From contig NZ_CP030848.1 of NCBI RefSeq assembly GCF_008274825.1, positions 620,001 to 684,000 on the forward strand: a DNA stretch of 64,000 nt, read 5' to 3'. This DNA comes from Sphingobacterium hotanense (GTDB lineage: Bacteria > Bacteroidota > Bacteroidia > Sphingobacteriales > Sphingobacteriaceae). The notes beneath the pieces are model-generated. The model saw only the letters and a program-made list of their open reading frames with translations, was not told where the DNA came from and did not search any database. Positions 52,312-61,537 of the stretch are shown piece by piece (the first letter of the stretch is position 1; each line of letters begins with the position of its first letter). A program made the position numbers and the translations under genes.

Positions 52312-53352
52312 TTAAAAATTAAAAGGTCCGTATTTATGTTGTTCTTGTGTAACATTATCCGCATATGGCGGATATGCGGCATCTCTAGGTTTCTGGCTTA
52401 ACACAGGGTAATCCAGCTCCTTGTTGGACTTTTGAGGACGGTCGAAGGAGTTTATATAGGCCGCAACATCAAAAGCTTCCTCATCGCTTAAAACAGGCTC
52501 TAAGGGATCAACACCTAAAGGCATGTTGCCTTTGATAAACTTTGCCGCTGTGATAACCCGCGCCATACCTGCTCCATCGTTGAAAGAATCCTCTCCCCAT
52601 AATGGTGGATAAACATAGCCATCCTTCGGATTGTTTGCCAATTTAGGCAATCCTTGTCCATCTGCTTGATGACAAGAGACGCATTGTTTCTGGAAAACGA
52701 GTTGTCCATGATTGAGGTCAGCTTTGCGGTCTGGTACTTTTAAGTCTACAAAACCTTGCCCTTTAATCCGTTTCCCGATCCGTACATCAGCACTTAAGTG
52801 TTTGATATAACTGACCATGGCCAGCATTTCCCTGCTGTCAATGGGTAGCTTCTTTCCGTTCATACTCCGCTCGAAGCAACCATTAATACGGTCTTCCAAG
52901 GTGCCAACCTTGCCGTCGCGCCCACTATAAACGGGGAATAAGGCGCTTAATCCAACGTAAGGCGCGGCATAGGCTTTTGTGCCGGCTTCCAGGTGGCAGG
53001 AAGCGCAGGCAAGGCGATTCCCAGTAAAGGCCGCAACTTTAGGATTTTCAGGACCTAAATACTTATACGTTTCACGAATAAGTTGTTCGCCGTAGGCGGC
53101 CATTTTTCCATCCTCTGTATCGGGATAGGGGCTGAGCTTGAAGTCTTCCACGCTGTTCAACAGCTGGCCATCCGCTTCTTTCGAAGGTTGCTCCACTGCG
53201 GCAGATGCATGCTGCTGTTGAAATGGGATAAAAGGAAGCAAGAAAATAAGGATCACTAGCAAGACAAAAAGGATAGACATCGCTTTCGTTATTCTGCTGA
53301 GCTTATTGATCTCGCGAAGTAAGTTTACCGGTTGGTTAGAGTGATTTGCCAT
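52312..53352 (-). CDS. tsdA: TsdA-like dihaem cytochrome c (thiosulfate dehydrogenase family)
   Basis: A 346-residue protein anchored by one N-terminal helix (about 24-43). Two haem sites: CASCH (C116-H120) and CVSCH (C224-H228). Between them INGCFERSMNGKKLPIDSREM is the TsdA hallmark and C159 is placed as the unusual axial cysteine ligand of haem 1. AGTKAYAAPYVGLSALFPVY also matches the family, and M277 (GNMPLG) is a candidate axial ligand of haem 2. TsdA joins two thiosulfates to tetrathionate, or does the reverse. First gene of the three-gene unit; a LysR gene lies upstream. Confidence 0.88.
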   Translation of the reverse strand: MANHSNQPVNLLREINKLSRITKAMSILFVLLVILIFLLPFIPFQQQHASAAVEQPSKEADGQLLNSVEDFKLSPYPDTEDGKMAAYGEQLIRETYKYLGPENPKVAAFTGNRLACASCHLEAGTKAYAAPYVGLSALFPVYSGRDGKVGTLEDRINGCFERSMNGKKLPIDSREMLAMVSYIKHLSADVRIGKRIKGQGFVDLKVPDRKADLNHGQLVFQKQCVSCHQADGQGLPKLANNPKDGYVYPPLWGEDSFNDGAGMARVITAAKFIKGNMPLGVDPLEPVLSDEEAFDVAAYINSFDRPQKSNKELDYPVLSQKPRDAAYPPYADNVTQEQHKYGPFNF

Positions 53353-53398
53353 GGAAGCAAACTTAGCCTACTTTCCATAAGCGTTAAAACGGTATTCT

Positions 53399-53423
53399 GT
53401 TATGCCTTATAACTATTTGTTAT
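53399..53423. promoter_or_regulatory. LysR-type operator candidate between lysR and tsdA
   Basis: GTTAT (53399), ATAAC (53409) and GTTAT (53419) are spaced by five bases each, forming two overlapping perfect dyads. LysR regulators usually bind such interrupted dyads near the regulated gene. It spans the lysR stop and lies about 50-70 bases upstream of the tsdA start. Confidence 0.6.
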
Positions 53424-54324
53424 GGAAGTTTTTCAATTCTCTATTCAGGAATCGCAGGAATTGCTTTGGAAGATCCGAAACTTCCCCATGCAGATGAACG
53501 AGATATAAGTTGCGCGCAATAGCCCATTTATCATTCATTATCTCTGCTAATTTGCCGCTTTCGATCTCTTCTTTGACGGCAAATTTTGAGAGAATCCCAA
53601 TACTATCTTTGTATTGGATGTATTTTTTAATTGACTCGGAGCTAGACATTTCAACGCGATTGATCAGATGTTTTGCATCAATCCCTATCTCTTTAAACCG
53701 TTGGAATACGATATCATTTGTTCCCGAGCCCGGTTCTCTAAAAACAAACTCCTGCTTGCTGAAATCATCTATAGAAAGCTCCTGTTGTTGAAAGATCGGA
53801 TGCTTGCTGCGAGCAATAAAGATCAGTTGATCGTCTAATATTTTAGTGTATTTTAAAGACTTGTCCTCGGCCAAACCCTCAACAAATCCAAGCGCAATCT
53901 TCTGTTCGAATAACCACTTTGTTACATGCGCAGTATTGCCATTATACAACTTGATATTGACTAATGGGTTTTCCTCCGTGAATTTAGCGATGAGTTGCGG
54001 AAGAATATACTGCGACAGGGTAGTGCTAGCGCCAATCACGAGATTACCCTTTAGTTTATCATTTAAAAGCCCAAGCCTATAATCTAGCAATTCGTATTGC
54101 TTGCTGATCGTACTTGCAGCCTCCATTAATGTTTTACCAGCTTCGGTAAGCTGTAGACGGTTTCCATTCCTTAGAAACAGCGCATGCCCTACCAGGCTTT
54201 CCAGCTCCTGAATATGTTTGGAAACAGCAGGTTGACTGATGAAAAGCTCACGCGAAGTCTTCGTAAAGCTTAAACTCTTCGCTGCATGGTAAAATACTTT
54301 GATTCTAAAATTAACTTCTAACAT
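53413..54324 (-). CDS. LysR-type transcriptional regulator
   Basis: A 303-residue regulator. N-terminal winged helix-turn-helix (about 1-62: AKSLSFTKTSRELFISQPAVSKHIQELE over two helices), linker helix, and a substrate-binding domain of two lobes (about 90-295), with FVFREPGSGTNDI as in CysL/CbbR-like members. It reads in the same direction as tsdA, 60 bases upstream, and is the likely controller of the module. The effector is unknown. Confidence 0.9.
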   Translation of the reverse strand: MLEVNFRIKVFYHAAKSLSFTKTSRELFISQPAVSKHIQELESLVGHALFLRNGNRLQLTEAGKTLMEAASTISKQYELLDYRLGLLNDKLKGNLVIGASTTLSQYILPQLIAKFTEENPLVNIKLYNGNTAHVTKWLFEQKIALGFVEGLAEDKSLKYTKILDDQLIFIARSKHPIFQQQELSIDDFSKQEFVFREPGSGTNDIVFQRFKEIGIDAKHLINRVEMSSSESIKKYIQYKDSIGILSKFAVKEEIESGKLAEIMNDKWAIARNLYLVHLHGEVSDLPKQFLRFLNRELKNFHNK

Positions 54325-54412
54325 CAGATTATGTTATTGAACTTTTGAATATTGAAGAAATAGATAGATTTCAGTGAAGGATTAAAATAGACTCGATCGG
54401 TCTAAATAATAC

Positions 54413-54467
54413 TCTAATTTCTAAAATCTAATCCCGCCATAGGTCTAAATATTAACTACTAACTACT
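54413..54467 (-). repeat. Heptamer run plus a 45-base dispersed repeat
   Basis: TCTAATT, TCTAAAA, TCTAATC (54413-54433) are followed by sequence that matches 61765-61809 at 40 of 45 positions (copy 54423-54467). Both copies sit at gene 3' ends. The 54423-54467 copy ends exactly where the addB stop begins. Confidence 0.7.
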
Positions 54468-57356
54468 TCAATCTTCCACCGCGCTTTCCTTCACGCTGTA
54501 CTTATAAAACAATGTAAAGGGATCTGAGGGATACACTGCTGCATCGGGATTATGTTTGAACGGTACTTGCTGATCAAAAAGCTCTTCTAACGTACTTTTC
54601 AGAAATGCCACAAAAACCTCCTTTTGCTCGGCGAGGGTTTGATGGCTAAGCACAAAGCTACCATTATTGTTTTTAAAGACAGTACCGTCTTCACGCATCC
54701 TTCTTGCGACGTATAGGTGAGGCTCGAGATTACGAAGGCCCGTTACTTGCTCATATACATAGGCATAGAATAGCGTTTGCACAAGCGCTTTGTTTTCCGT
54801 GTTTGCCGCAAATACTACATCTAGGTTGCGGAATGTTACGCTATCCGAACCGGTTTTGTAATCGACGATACGAAGCTTTGTTTGCCCATCTTTTGTGAGC
54901 ACTTCATCAACGCGGTCGATGATACCATATAAACTTACGGTTTCAATGCTGCCGTTGATTTCTATTGGAAAATCTAGGATATAATCATCACTGTTTTCGA
55001 GCTCGACAATACGGATCGCCTGATACTGGTCAATATCATATCGCAAGTACATTTTCACATACTCGGCAGCAATCTTATGCATGATGCGCTGCAAGCTATT
55101 GAGTTCATTGACCGTATTGAAGCTTGTGAGGTATTCATTACCAATCTGCTTCAAGACCACTTGATCTGCTATTTCCAGTTTCGCTTTCAAGCTTTCGGTC
55201 GCAACAAAATCATCGACTGCTTTTAGCGGAGCCAACAATTCTTCCATACTCTCATGTATGACAGTCCCAAGTTTATTCATCTCGAATTCCTGACTTATGG
55301 AAGGTGGTTCCTTGATGTCGGCGACATATTTCAAGAAGAATTGCAGGGGCGATTGCAGGTAGCTAGTGAATGCAGAAGCGGAAATTCGCTTCCCATGCTT
55401 GATATAGCTGCCGTATAGTTTATTCCAGACCTCGCCTGTTTTCTCGATAACCAATTCCTGCGGCTGCGTTGGAAAAGTCAGCGGTTGTTGCTGCGTATGT
55501 TTTACGAAGTTGAACTTGGTTTCAAACTCTAATTGTTTGATGAAGCGACTTTCCTCGCCCGAGCTGCTTTCACTGACTACCGCATTGTAGAATAGATGAA
55601 TATCGCTACTGTATTGAAAATGGCGATAGAATAAATAAGCCGATAGGGCGTCTTGGTTTTCTAAGACAGGAAGCCCGTATGCTTTCCTTAAATTGTTGGG
55701 CAGGAAAGTTGGCGAATTCGATGTCTTCGGCAAAATGCCTTCATTGGCACCCAGGATATACACCTGATCGAAGTTCAGACAGCGACTCTCTAACAGCCCC
55801 ATGATCTGCAAACCTTTAAGTGGGTTACCCTCAATAGCCGAGCTAATCGGTCCGAGGGCCTTTCTGATCAATCCGATTTGGAATCCAATGCTCAGTTTTC
55901 CCAGATTGGAGAATCCCAGTTGGAGCTGATTCAGCACCTTCTTCGTCTCCATCAGCAGGTTAGACTCAATCTGCCGGATACGGTCGTTGTCTGCCAGCGA
56001 AAGCAATAAACTGTCGATCATTGCGCTTAAGGTCGGTATAGTCTGCTCGGCAGACTGTAATTTGCGGAAGAAATGCGGCAGTACCGATTGGCTGATATCG
56101 ATTTCCTTGACCTCCACTTCAAACAATTGCTTATCTGCCGACTCAGTCTGTATCTGTTGCTTTTGTTGCTTCGACACCTTACTCATCGGATTGGTTAAGT
56201 AGGTCTCCAACAGCTGATAAGGAATTTTTTCTTTATGTTGCTGGGATATCAACACCTGCACATTCATCCAAAGATCCAACAAACCATAGATTGGCGATTG
56301 AATTAGCGGATATCCGGTCGTGATATTCACATCCGTATAAGGTAAACTCTGCAAGAGCGGAACGAGCATGCTTTCATCGGCAAGTAGAATAGCCGATGAC
56401 TTGCTCTGATCCTGATTTTCGCTCAACAAGTCGTATAGCAATTTCGTTTCGCTGATCTTTCCTAAGCTCTGATACACATGTACATCATCTGCTCGGTTCC
56501 CGATAACGTTTGGAACATCGCCTAAAGCATTCAATAATCCCGTTTGGAAAATGTTGCGTCGGATAAACAGACCTGCTTCCTGTAGTTTATCATCCAGGTA
56601 ATGGCTGTCCGCATCGAAATAGAAAAGCGCCTTGCCCTGTTCCTGCCATTCTCTGAATAGTTTAGCTTCGGCTCTGTTGAGGGCATTGAAACCCACGAAG
56701 AGTACTTGTTTAAACTGGTCGACAAAGATCTCATTTTCTGCCTTACCCTCCGCCAAATCGCGGTATATGGTTGGGAAATTCGTCTGACCTTCAGCTTGCA
56801 AACGCTCTTTAAAGGCTTTGTATAATGTAGGTAGTCTACGCCATAAGCGAAGGAATCTTTTCTGTACTCCCGTATGTCCTTGAACGCTGAACGACTGCCA
56901 GAATTGTCGAATAAAAGCCTGCTGTTCGGGCGTGAAATGCTGGAAGGCGAGCTCAATTTCCGTCGTGTCGGAAAGCTCCATAAAGATTTGAGCGATATCC
57001 ACAAGATCGTAGTCTAGCTGACTGAAGTCGCTGAGGATAATCTCCGCGATGGGATAAAACTCTTCTAAGGTCTCCGGTTCGACGCCTTCCTTGGCGAGCA
57101 GCTCATTGTGAAGCTCGTATAAATAGAAGAACTGACTGATAGGCGATGCCTGTACCTTCGTCGTCGACAAGCTAAAGAACTCTTGGATGGTAAAGAATTG
57201 TGGCGACCAGATTGCCTGCTGATAAACATCGACCAAATGCTTTTTCAAATAGGTAATCGGTCTTTTATTATTGAAAACGACGGCAATATCAGAGATATCT
57301 TTGCCATATCGTTGTTGAATATCTTCTGCTACTAGGCGTAGAAATGCTTTGTTCAT
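54468..57356 (-). CDS. addB: AddB-like PD-(D/E)XK nuclease of a recombination helicase-nuclease
   Basis: A 962-residue protein with a degenerate helicase-like body (ILGANEGILPKTSNSPTFLPN near residue 530 is typical) and a C-terminal PD-(D/E)XK nuclease (about 650-940): ISASAFTSYLQSPLQFFLKYV opens the domain, and LRIVDYKTG carries the D and K of the active site. The cysteine cluster that binds Fe-S in B. subtilis AddB is absent; the protein has very few cysteines. It works with AddA in double-strand break end processing. It starts nine bases after addA. Confidence 0.87.
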   Translation of the reverse strand: MNKAFLRLVAEDIQQRYGKDISDIAVVFNNKRPITYLKKHLVDVYQQAIWSPQFFTIQEFFSLSTTKVQASPISQFFYLYELHNELLAKEGVEPETLEEFYPIAEIILSDFSQLDYDLVDIAQIFMELSDTTEIELAFQHFTPEQQAFIRQFWQSFSVQGHTGVQKRFLRLWRRLPTLYKAFKERLQAEGQTNFPTIYRDLAEGKAENEIFVDQFKQVLFVGFNALNRAEAKLFREWQEQGKALFYFDADSHYLDDKLQEAGLFIRRNIFQTGLLNALGDVPNVIGNRADDVHVYQSLGKISETKLLYDLLSENQDQSKSSAILLADESMLVPLLQSLPYTDVNITTGYPLIQSPIYGLLDLWMNVQVLISQQHKEKIPYQLLETYLTNPMSKVSKQQKQQIQTESADKQLFEVEVKEIDISQSVLPHFFRKLQSAEQTIPTLSAMIDSLLLSLADNDRIRQIESNLLMETKKVLNQLQLGFSNLGKLSIGFQIGLIRKALGPISSAIEGNPLKGLQIMGLLESRCLNFDQVYILGANEGILPKTSNSPTFLPNNLRKAYGLPVLENQDALSAYLFYRHFQYSSDIHLFYNAVVSESSSGEESRFIKQLEFETKFNFVKHTQQQPLTFPTQPQELVIEKTGEVWNKLYGSYIKHGKRISASAFTSYLQSPLQFFLKYVADIKEPPSISQEFEMNKLGTVIHESMEELLAPLKAVDDFVATESLKAKLEIADQVVLKQIGNEYLTSFNTVNELNSLQRIMHKIAAEYVKMYLRYDIDQYQAIRIVELENSDDYILDFPIEINGSIETVSLYGIIDRVDEVLTKDGQTKLRIVDYKTGSDSVTFRNLDVVFAANTENKALVQTLFYAYVYEQVTGLRNLEPHLYVARRMREDGTVFKNNNGSFVLSHQTLAEQKEVFVAFLKSTLEELFDQQVPFKHNPDAAVYPSDPFTLFYKYSVKESAVED

Positions 57357-57365
57357 AGGGATTGC

Positions 57366-60300
57366 TTAAATAACTTCTACTAATTCTTTTGATTTGGCAT
57401 AATACAGATAGCCTTTTACATTTTCATAACCTACATTTCGGATGGCCTTCATGTATTTATCAACCTGCGCCTTGTGGCCTACATAATCTCCCTGCGTGAA
57501 TTTGAAATCTAGCACTATCGTACTGTTGGGGCTGGTAAATACCTTGTCGGGGCGAATGGTCTCTCCATCGGCTGTAATGATGCTTGCTTCGTTCCAAATC
57601 TTAAAATCACCATTCAACCAGCTATTGATTTGCGGGTGATGCCATATTTCGTGGATCTCCTGCAACAGTGCCTCGCGGTCTTCCATAGGGAGAATCCCCT
57701 CCTGAATATATTTATCGATCAGTAGATCAATATCTTTTTCCTGCGATGCCTCCGATACGATTTCATGGGCCAGTACCCCATATTGCGCCGCTTTCTCCAT
57801 CATCAGGATATTATTGATGCTTCTAGTGCTCGCGTGTTCCCATTCCTTTTCCAATACATTGGATATCGGATAATGTTGGAGCGCGATATAATTGCCTTCG
57901 GCTTTCAAAGCTTCATCCGATTTGCTGATGATATGCTGTATATTGAGCTGATTGTTTTCCAACTTGAATACCGCGTTATCTGCTGAGAGGGCTTGTATCA
58001 GTAAATCAGAAATATACTCGTTGCTCGGCTCAAAACCTTTAATTTCACCAGTCTTCTTGTCAACATTCTGTTTAAACTGAGGCGCCGAAATGTATAAGTG
58101 CTGTTTCGCACGGGTGTTTGCTACATAGAATGTGTTTAACGCATCCATGTAATTGAAGAGCATCTCTTCGAAATACTGCTGATAGAATATCGAGTTGCCG
58201 AGCGATTTACTGTACTTTATAGGAATCTTTCCTAATGCAGCGAAAGGACTGTTTTCTACATTGATCCAGAAGTCGCCTCGCGACATACCGTCTAAGCTCC
58301 AAGAGCAGAAAGGAAGCATTACGACATCATAAGCGAGACCTTTAGATTTGTGGATGGTGGTAACCTCAATGGCATCAATCTTTCCATTGCTTGGAAGCAC
58401 TGCTTTTTCGCCATCTTCCAGCCAATATTCCAGAAATTGTATCAAACCGCGCTCGCCCATTGCGGAGAAGGCGGTGATGATATCTTTGAATGCCAGTAAA
58501 TAGGGCAGGTGAATGCTGCCTTCATCAGTTAATCCATAGATCTCGATCAGTTTCTCCGACAGATGTATCAATGGCATTTTCTGTAGAGCGTCCCATTGCG
58601 CAATCAGCTCATCGGGCACTAACCCCTGAAGTTCCTGAATATTATTGTCTCTGAATTTTAACCAATAGGATTGATCAAAGGCAGATTTTCCTTTGCTTAG
58701 TTGATAGAGGTAGGCCATGTTGGCATGTTGAATAACATGCTTGTCTGACTGGTAGACCAGCGCTTTGAATGTTTCTACCAATAACTGGATCGCATGATTC
58801 GAAACCAAAGTAAGCGCATCACCAGAGATCACCTCATAGTTCAACTGATGGGTGTTTTTGTAATCCATCAATTGTTGAATGAGGAGTCTCGCCTGCGCAT
58901 TGCTACGAACGAGGATACCAATCTGCGAAGGCTGATAGCGTCCGCTGCTGATCCATTCGGCAACTTTTTCGCAGAGGGCATCGATAGATGCTTCCTCGAC
59001 CTGATTGCGCCTGCGCGCTCCATTCTCTACCGGAAGAAATGTTATCTCAATAGAGCCTTGGTTCGCAGCATCTGCCTGCAGTTGCTCGGGGAGTTCCTGA
59101 TTGCTGCCTTCGTATGCTTTGATCAGCATCTGATCATTCCCTGTGGCAGTCCACCATTCCTTACCTTCCTTATTCAACGATTCAAGTACCTGCTCATTCA
59201 ATACATTTTGCATCAATTGTGGAATACTGCTGAAGAGGTAATTATTCAACTTAATGATATTCGGAAGGCTGCGGTAATTGGTCAACAGCGCACCCTGATC
59301 GATAAATTGTGGTCTCGATTGTTCGTTCAGGTGGAACGAGTCGGAAACTTGCTGCTCGACTTGTTGTAGCAAGATTCGCCAATCGCCGTTTCGCCAGCGA
59401 TAAATACTTTGCTTCACATCGCCCACAATAAGATGCTCGCTCATTTTTCCTTGCGAATTGGCGAGCGCATTGAGTAGGAGTGGGCTATAGTTTTTCCATT
59501 GAATTCTAGACGTATCCTGAAACTCATCAAACAGGAAATAATTGTATCGGTTCCCTATTTTCTCCCATATAAATGTGGGATCGTTGTTTTCATCTAATCC
59601 TAATTTGTTCAGTAGTATCTGCGAGTCCGAAATCAGTTGCGATGCATTCTCTTTGCGCCATAAACTCAAGAGGTCGCTCATCTCTTTCAACAAACGTAGG
59701 AAGTAGAGGTTAGCTTCGACCGCTTTATAAGCGATATAGCTTGGAAATAGTTTGTGTATCTCGAAGATCGTTTGCAGCGCAGGTTGAATGCCGATTTGTA
59801 GGTCGTATCTAACTTCTTTATTCTGATCGGTAAAAGCGTCATCATTATCCTGGAGGATCAGGAACTTATCAAATATCTTTTGCAGATCTGTTTCATTGAT
59901 TTTGTGCAGGTTGCTATCGACTTTACTTGCGGAAATGAGCTTGTTGCGAGACTTGTTTTTCATTTCCGACTCGTCTACGCCCAAGGAGCGGAATGTTTCC
60001 TTGAAGGCCTCGATTGCCTGAGAAAAGGTGGCAAGGAAGGCTTTAGACTTCTCGGCTATTTCTTTCTGCAGTAAATTGAAAACCTGATTGGTGTCGGCAG
60101 TGAGCAAGTAGGAGTCAAATTCCTGGAAGTTTTCTGAAAAGATAAGACCTGCCAATGCCATAAGTTGCTGTCGGTAGTTCCAGTTTTCATTATTCGCTAT
60201 CTTTTGCTCCGCGTACGCGATAATCCATTCTAATAGTTCAGGTTTCTCATCCAAAAGCTGATTCAGCATAATGGTCAGATCCTTTTTCACCTTATTGGTA

Positions 60301-60722
60301 TTCATTTCGATGGCATACGCTGCATCAAGGTTGAGCTCATAGGTGAAGCTACGGATTACCTTTTGGGAGAAACCATCGATGGTGCTGACCGAGAAATGGC
60401 TATAATCGTGCAGTATGCGGCGATAAACGCGATAAGCTTTCTCCTGCAAAGTGTTGGCATCCCATTCGGGATATTGCTCTAATAGAAGTTTTCTATAGCT
60501 TTCAATATTCCTATGCGGATCAGCGATTGCAAGACCATGCAGTACGGATAGAATACGTTCTTTCATCTCCGCCGTTGCTTTATTGGTAAATGTAACGGCG
60601 AGTATCTCCCGGTAGTTGCTTTCCTTGGCGAGCAATAGACTGAGGTAATGTACTGTAAGACTGAATGTTTTTCCAGACCCGGCAGATGCCTTGACGATCT
60701 TTAGAGGTGCTTTTCCTGACAT
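57366..60722 (-). CDS. addA: AddA-like UvrD-family helicase-nuclease
   Basis: A 1118-residue SF1 helicase. Motif I KASAGSGKTFSL (about 11-22), motif Ia AVTFTNKATAEMKERI, motif II FLFDEFQDTS, motif III VGDVKQSIYRWRNGD, motif V/VI ATTIHKSKGL-like EVTTIHKSKGLAYDV and FYVANTRAKQHLYIS. A C-terminal nuclease domain has RPDKVF and VLDFKFTQ as the D and DxK of PD-(D/E)XK. With AddB it unwinds and trims broken DNA ends for RecA loading. Confidence 0.9.
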   Translation of the reverse strand: MSGKAPLKIVKASAGSGKTFSLTVHYLSLLLAKESNYREILAVTFTNKATAEMKERILSVLHGLAIADPHRNIESYRKLLLEQYPEWDANTLQEKAYRVYRRILHDYSHFSVSTIDGFSQKVIRSFTYELNLDAAYAIEMNTNKVKKDLTIMLNQLLDEKPELLEWIIAYAEQKIANNENWNYRQQLMALAGLIFSENFQEFDSYLLTADTNQVFNLLQKEIAEKSKAFLATFSQAIEAFKETFRSLGVDESEMKNKSRNKLISASKVDSNLHKINETDLQKIFDKFLILQDNDDAFTDQNKEVRYDLQIGIQPALQTIFEIHKLFPSYIAYKAVEANLYFLRLLKEMSDLLSLWRKENASQLISDSQILLNKLGLDENNDPTFIWEKIGNRYNYFLFDEFQDTSRIQWKNYSPLLLNALANSQGKMSEHLIVGDVKQSIYRWRNGDWRILLQQVEQQVSDSFHLNEQSRPQFIDQGALLTNYRSLPNIIKLNNYLFSSIPQLMQNVLNEQVLESLNKEGKEWWTATGNDQMLIKAYEGSNQELPEQLQADAANQGSIEITFLPVENGARRRNQVEEASIDALCEKVAEWISSGRYQPSQIGILVRSNAQARLLIQQLMDYKNTHQLNYEVISGDALTLVSNHAIQLLVETFKALVYQSDKHVIQHANMAYLYQLSKGKSAFDQSYWLKFRDNNIQELQGLVPDELIAQWDALQKMPLIHLSEKLIEIYGLTDEGSIHLPYLLAFKDIITAFSAMGERGLIQFLEYWLEDGEKAVLPSNGKIDAIEVTTIHKSKGLAYDVVMLPFCSWSLDGMSRGDFWINVENSPFAALGKIPIKYSKSLGNSIFYQQYFEEMLFNYMDALNTFYVANTRAKQHLYISAPQFKQNVDKKTGEIKGFEPSNEYISDLLIQALSADNAVFKLENNQLNIQHIISKSDEALKAEGNYIALQHYPISNVLEKEWEHASTRSINNILMMEKAAQYGVLAHEIVSEASQEKDIDLLIDKYIQEGILPMEDREALLQEIHEIWHHPQINSWLNGDFKIWNEASIITADGETIRPDKVFTSPNSTIVLDFKFTQGDYVGHKAQVDKYMKAIRNVGYENVKGYLYYAKSKELVEVI

Positions 60723-60881
60723 AGCAATGAACGCGGATTTATGAGGTTGAATATCGCTAATATCGGCTTAATCCTCAAATTTAATCCGAAATAGGGAGAT
60801 GCAGTTTGAGGTACGCCGATCTTCGGTGTTTCTGCGTTAACAATCTTTTGATATTTAGCTTTTTAGTAATTATAATTTTTG

Positions 60882-60889
60882 TATCTTTG
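60882..60889 (+). promoter_or_regulatory. -7 box of rpsP
   Basis: TATCTTTG fits TAnnTTTG. The -33 region is AT-rich without a clean TTG. Transcript start near 60896, leader about 50 bases. Confidence 0.5.
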
Positions 60890-60891
60890 CG

Positions 60892-60918
60892 TCCCCTCCT
60901 GCATGTAGCAACGGGGGA
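60892..60918 (+). promoter_or_regulatory. 5' leader hairpin of rpsP
   Basis: TCCCC (60892-60896) pairs with GGGGA (60914-60918), and inner TGC with GCA. The stem sits at the expected transcript start. It could stabilise the mRNA or take part in control by S16; neither is shown. Confidence 0.4.
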
Positions 60919-60947
60919 TATGTTGAATACATAAAATAAATTAAAAC

Positions 60948-61478
60948 ATGGCAACTAAAATCAGATTGCAAAGACACGGTAAAAAAGGAAAACCTTTTTA
61001 CCATGTAGTAGTAGCAGATGCACGTGCTCCACGTGATGGTAAATTCATTGAGCGTATCGGTTCTTATAACCCGAACACTAACCCAGCAACTATCATCTTA
61101 GATTTCGATAGAGCATTAACATGGGTGAACAATGGTGCACAACCTACTGACACAGCTCGCGCTATCCTTTCTTACAAAGGTGTTCTTTACAAAAAACACT
61201 TACAAGGTGGTGTGAAAAAAGGTGCTTTCGATGAGGCTAAAGCAGAAGAATTATTCGCTGCTTGGACTGAAGGAAATGATGCGAAAATCGAAGGTAAAAA
61301 ATCTGGCTTAGCACAATCTAAAGGAGAAGCTAAAAAAGCTGCTCTAGCTGCTGAAGCTAAGAAAAAAGAAGAAAAAGCTGCTGCTATCGCTGCTAAAAAT
61401 GCTCCAGTTGAAGAAGCTGCTGCAGAAGAAGCTGCCGAAGAAGCTGCTGAAGAAAACACAGAAGAAACAGAAGGATAA
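60948..61478 (+). CDS. rpsP: 30S ribosomal protein S16 with long Ala/Glu/Lys tail
   Basis: S16 is a small-subunit assembly protein. Residues 1 to about 85 are the conserved core ([45 protein letters not shown]). The remaining 90 residues are a low-complexity extension, first Lys/Ala-rich then Ala/Glu-rich, so the 176-residue protein is about twice the usual length. Such tails are common in Bacteroidota S16. rimM and trmD do not follow; the gene ends in a strong terminator. Confidence 0.97.
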   Translation: MATKIRLQRHGKKGKPFYHVVVADARAPRDGKFIERIGSYNPNTNPATIILDFDRALTWVNNGAQPTDTARAILSYKGVLYKKHLQGGVKKGAFDEAKAEELFAAWTEGNDAKIEGKKSGLAQSKGEAKKAALAAEAKKKEEKAAAIAAKNAPVEEAAAEEAAEEAAEENTEETEG

Positions 61479-61500
61479 TCCTTTCGAAAATCTTTTATTG

Positions 61501-61537
61501 AAAAAAGGCCGGTCTGCTATGCAGACTGGCCTTTTTT
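61501..61537 (+). terminator. Terminator after rpsP
   Basis: AAAAAAGGCCGGTCTGC (61501-61517) pairs with GCAGACTGGCCTTTTTT (61521-61537) with one G-U, a 17-bp stem with loop TAT. Confidence 0.9.

Noticed and set aside
52312..53352. Generic cytochrome c or cbb3 oxidase subunit
   Set aside because: The order CxxCH, then the NGCFERSMNGK segment, then CxxCH is specific to the TsdA family, and no oxidase genes are adjacent.
58794..59369. 191-codon plus-strand frame inside addA
   Set aside because: It is antisense to a well-supported helicase domain and has no recognisable domain or start signal.
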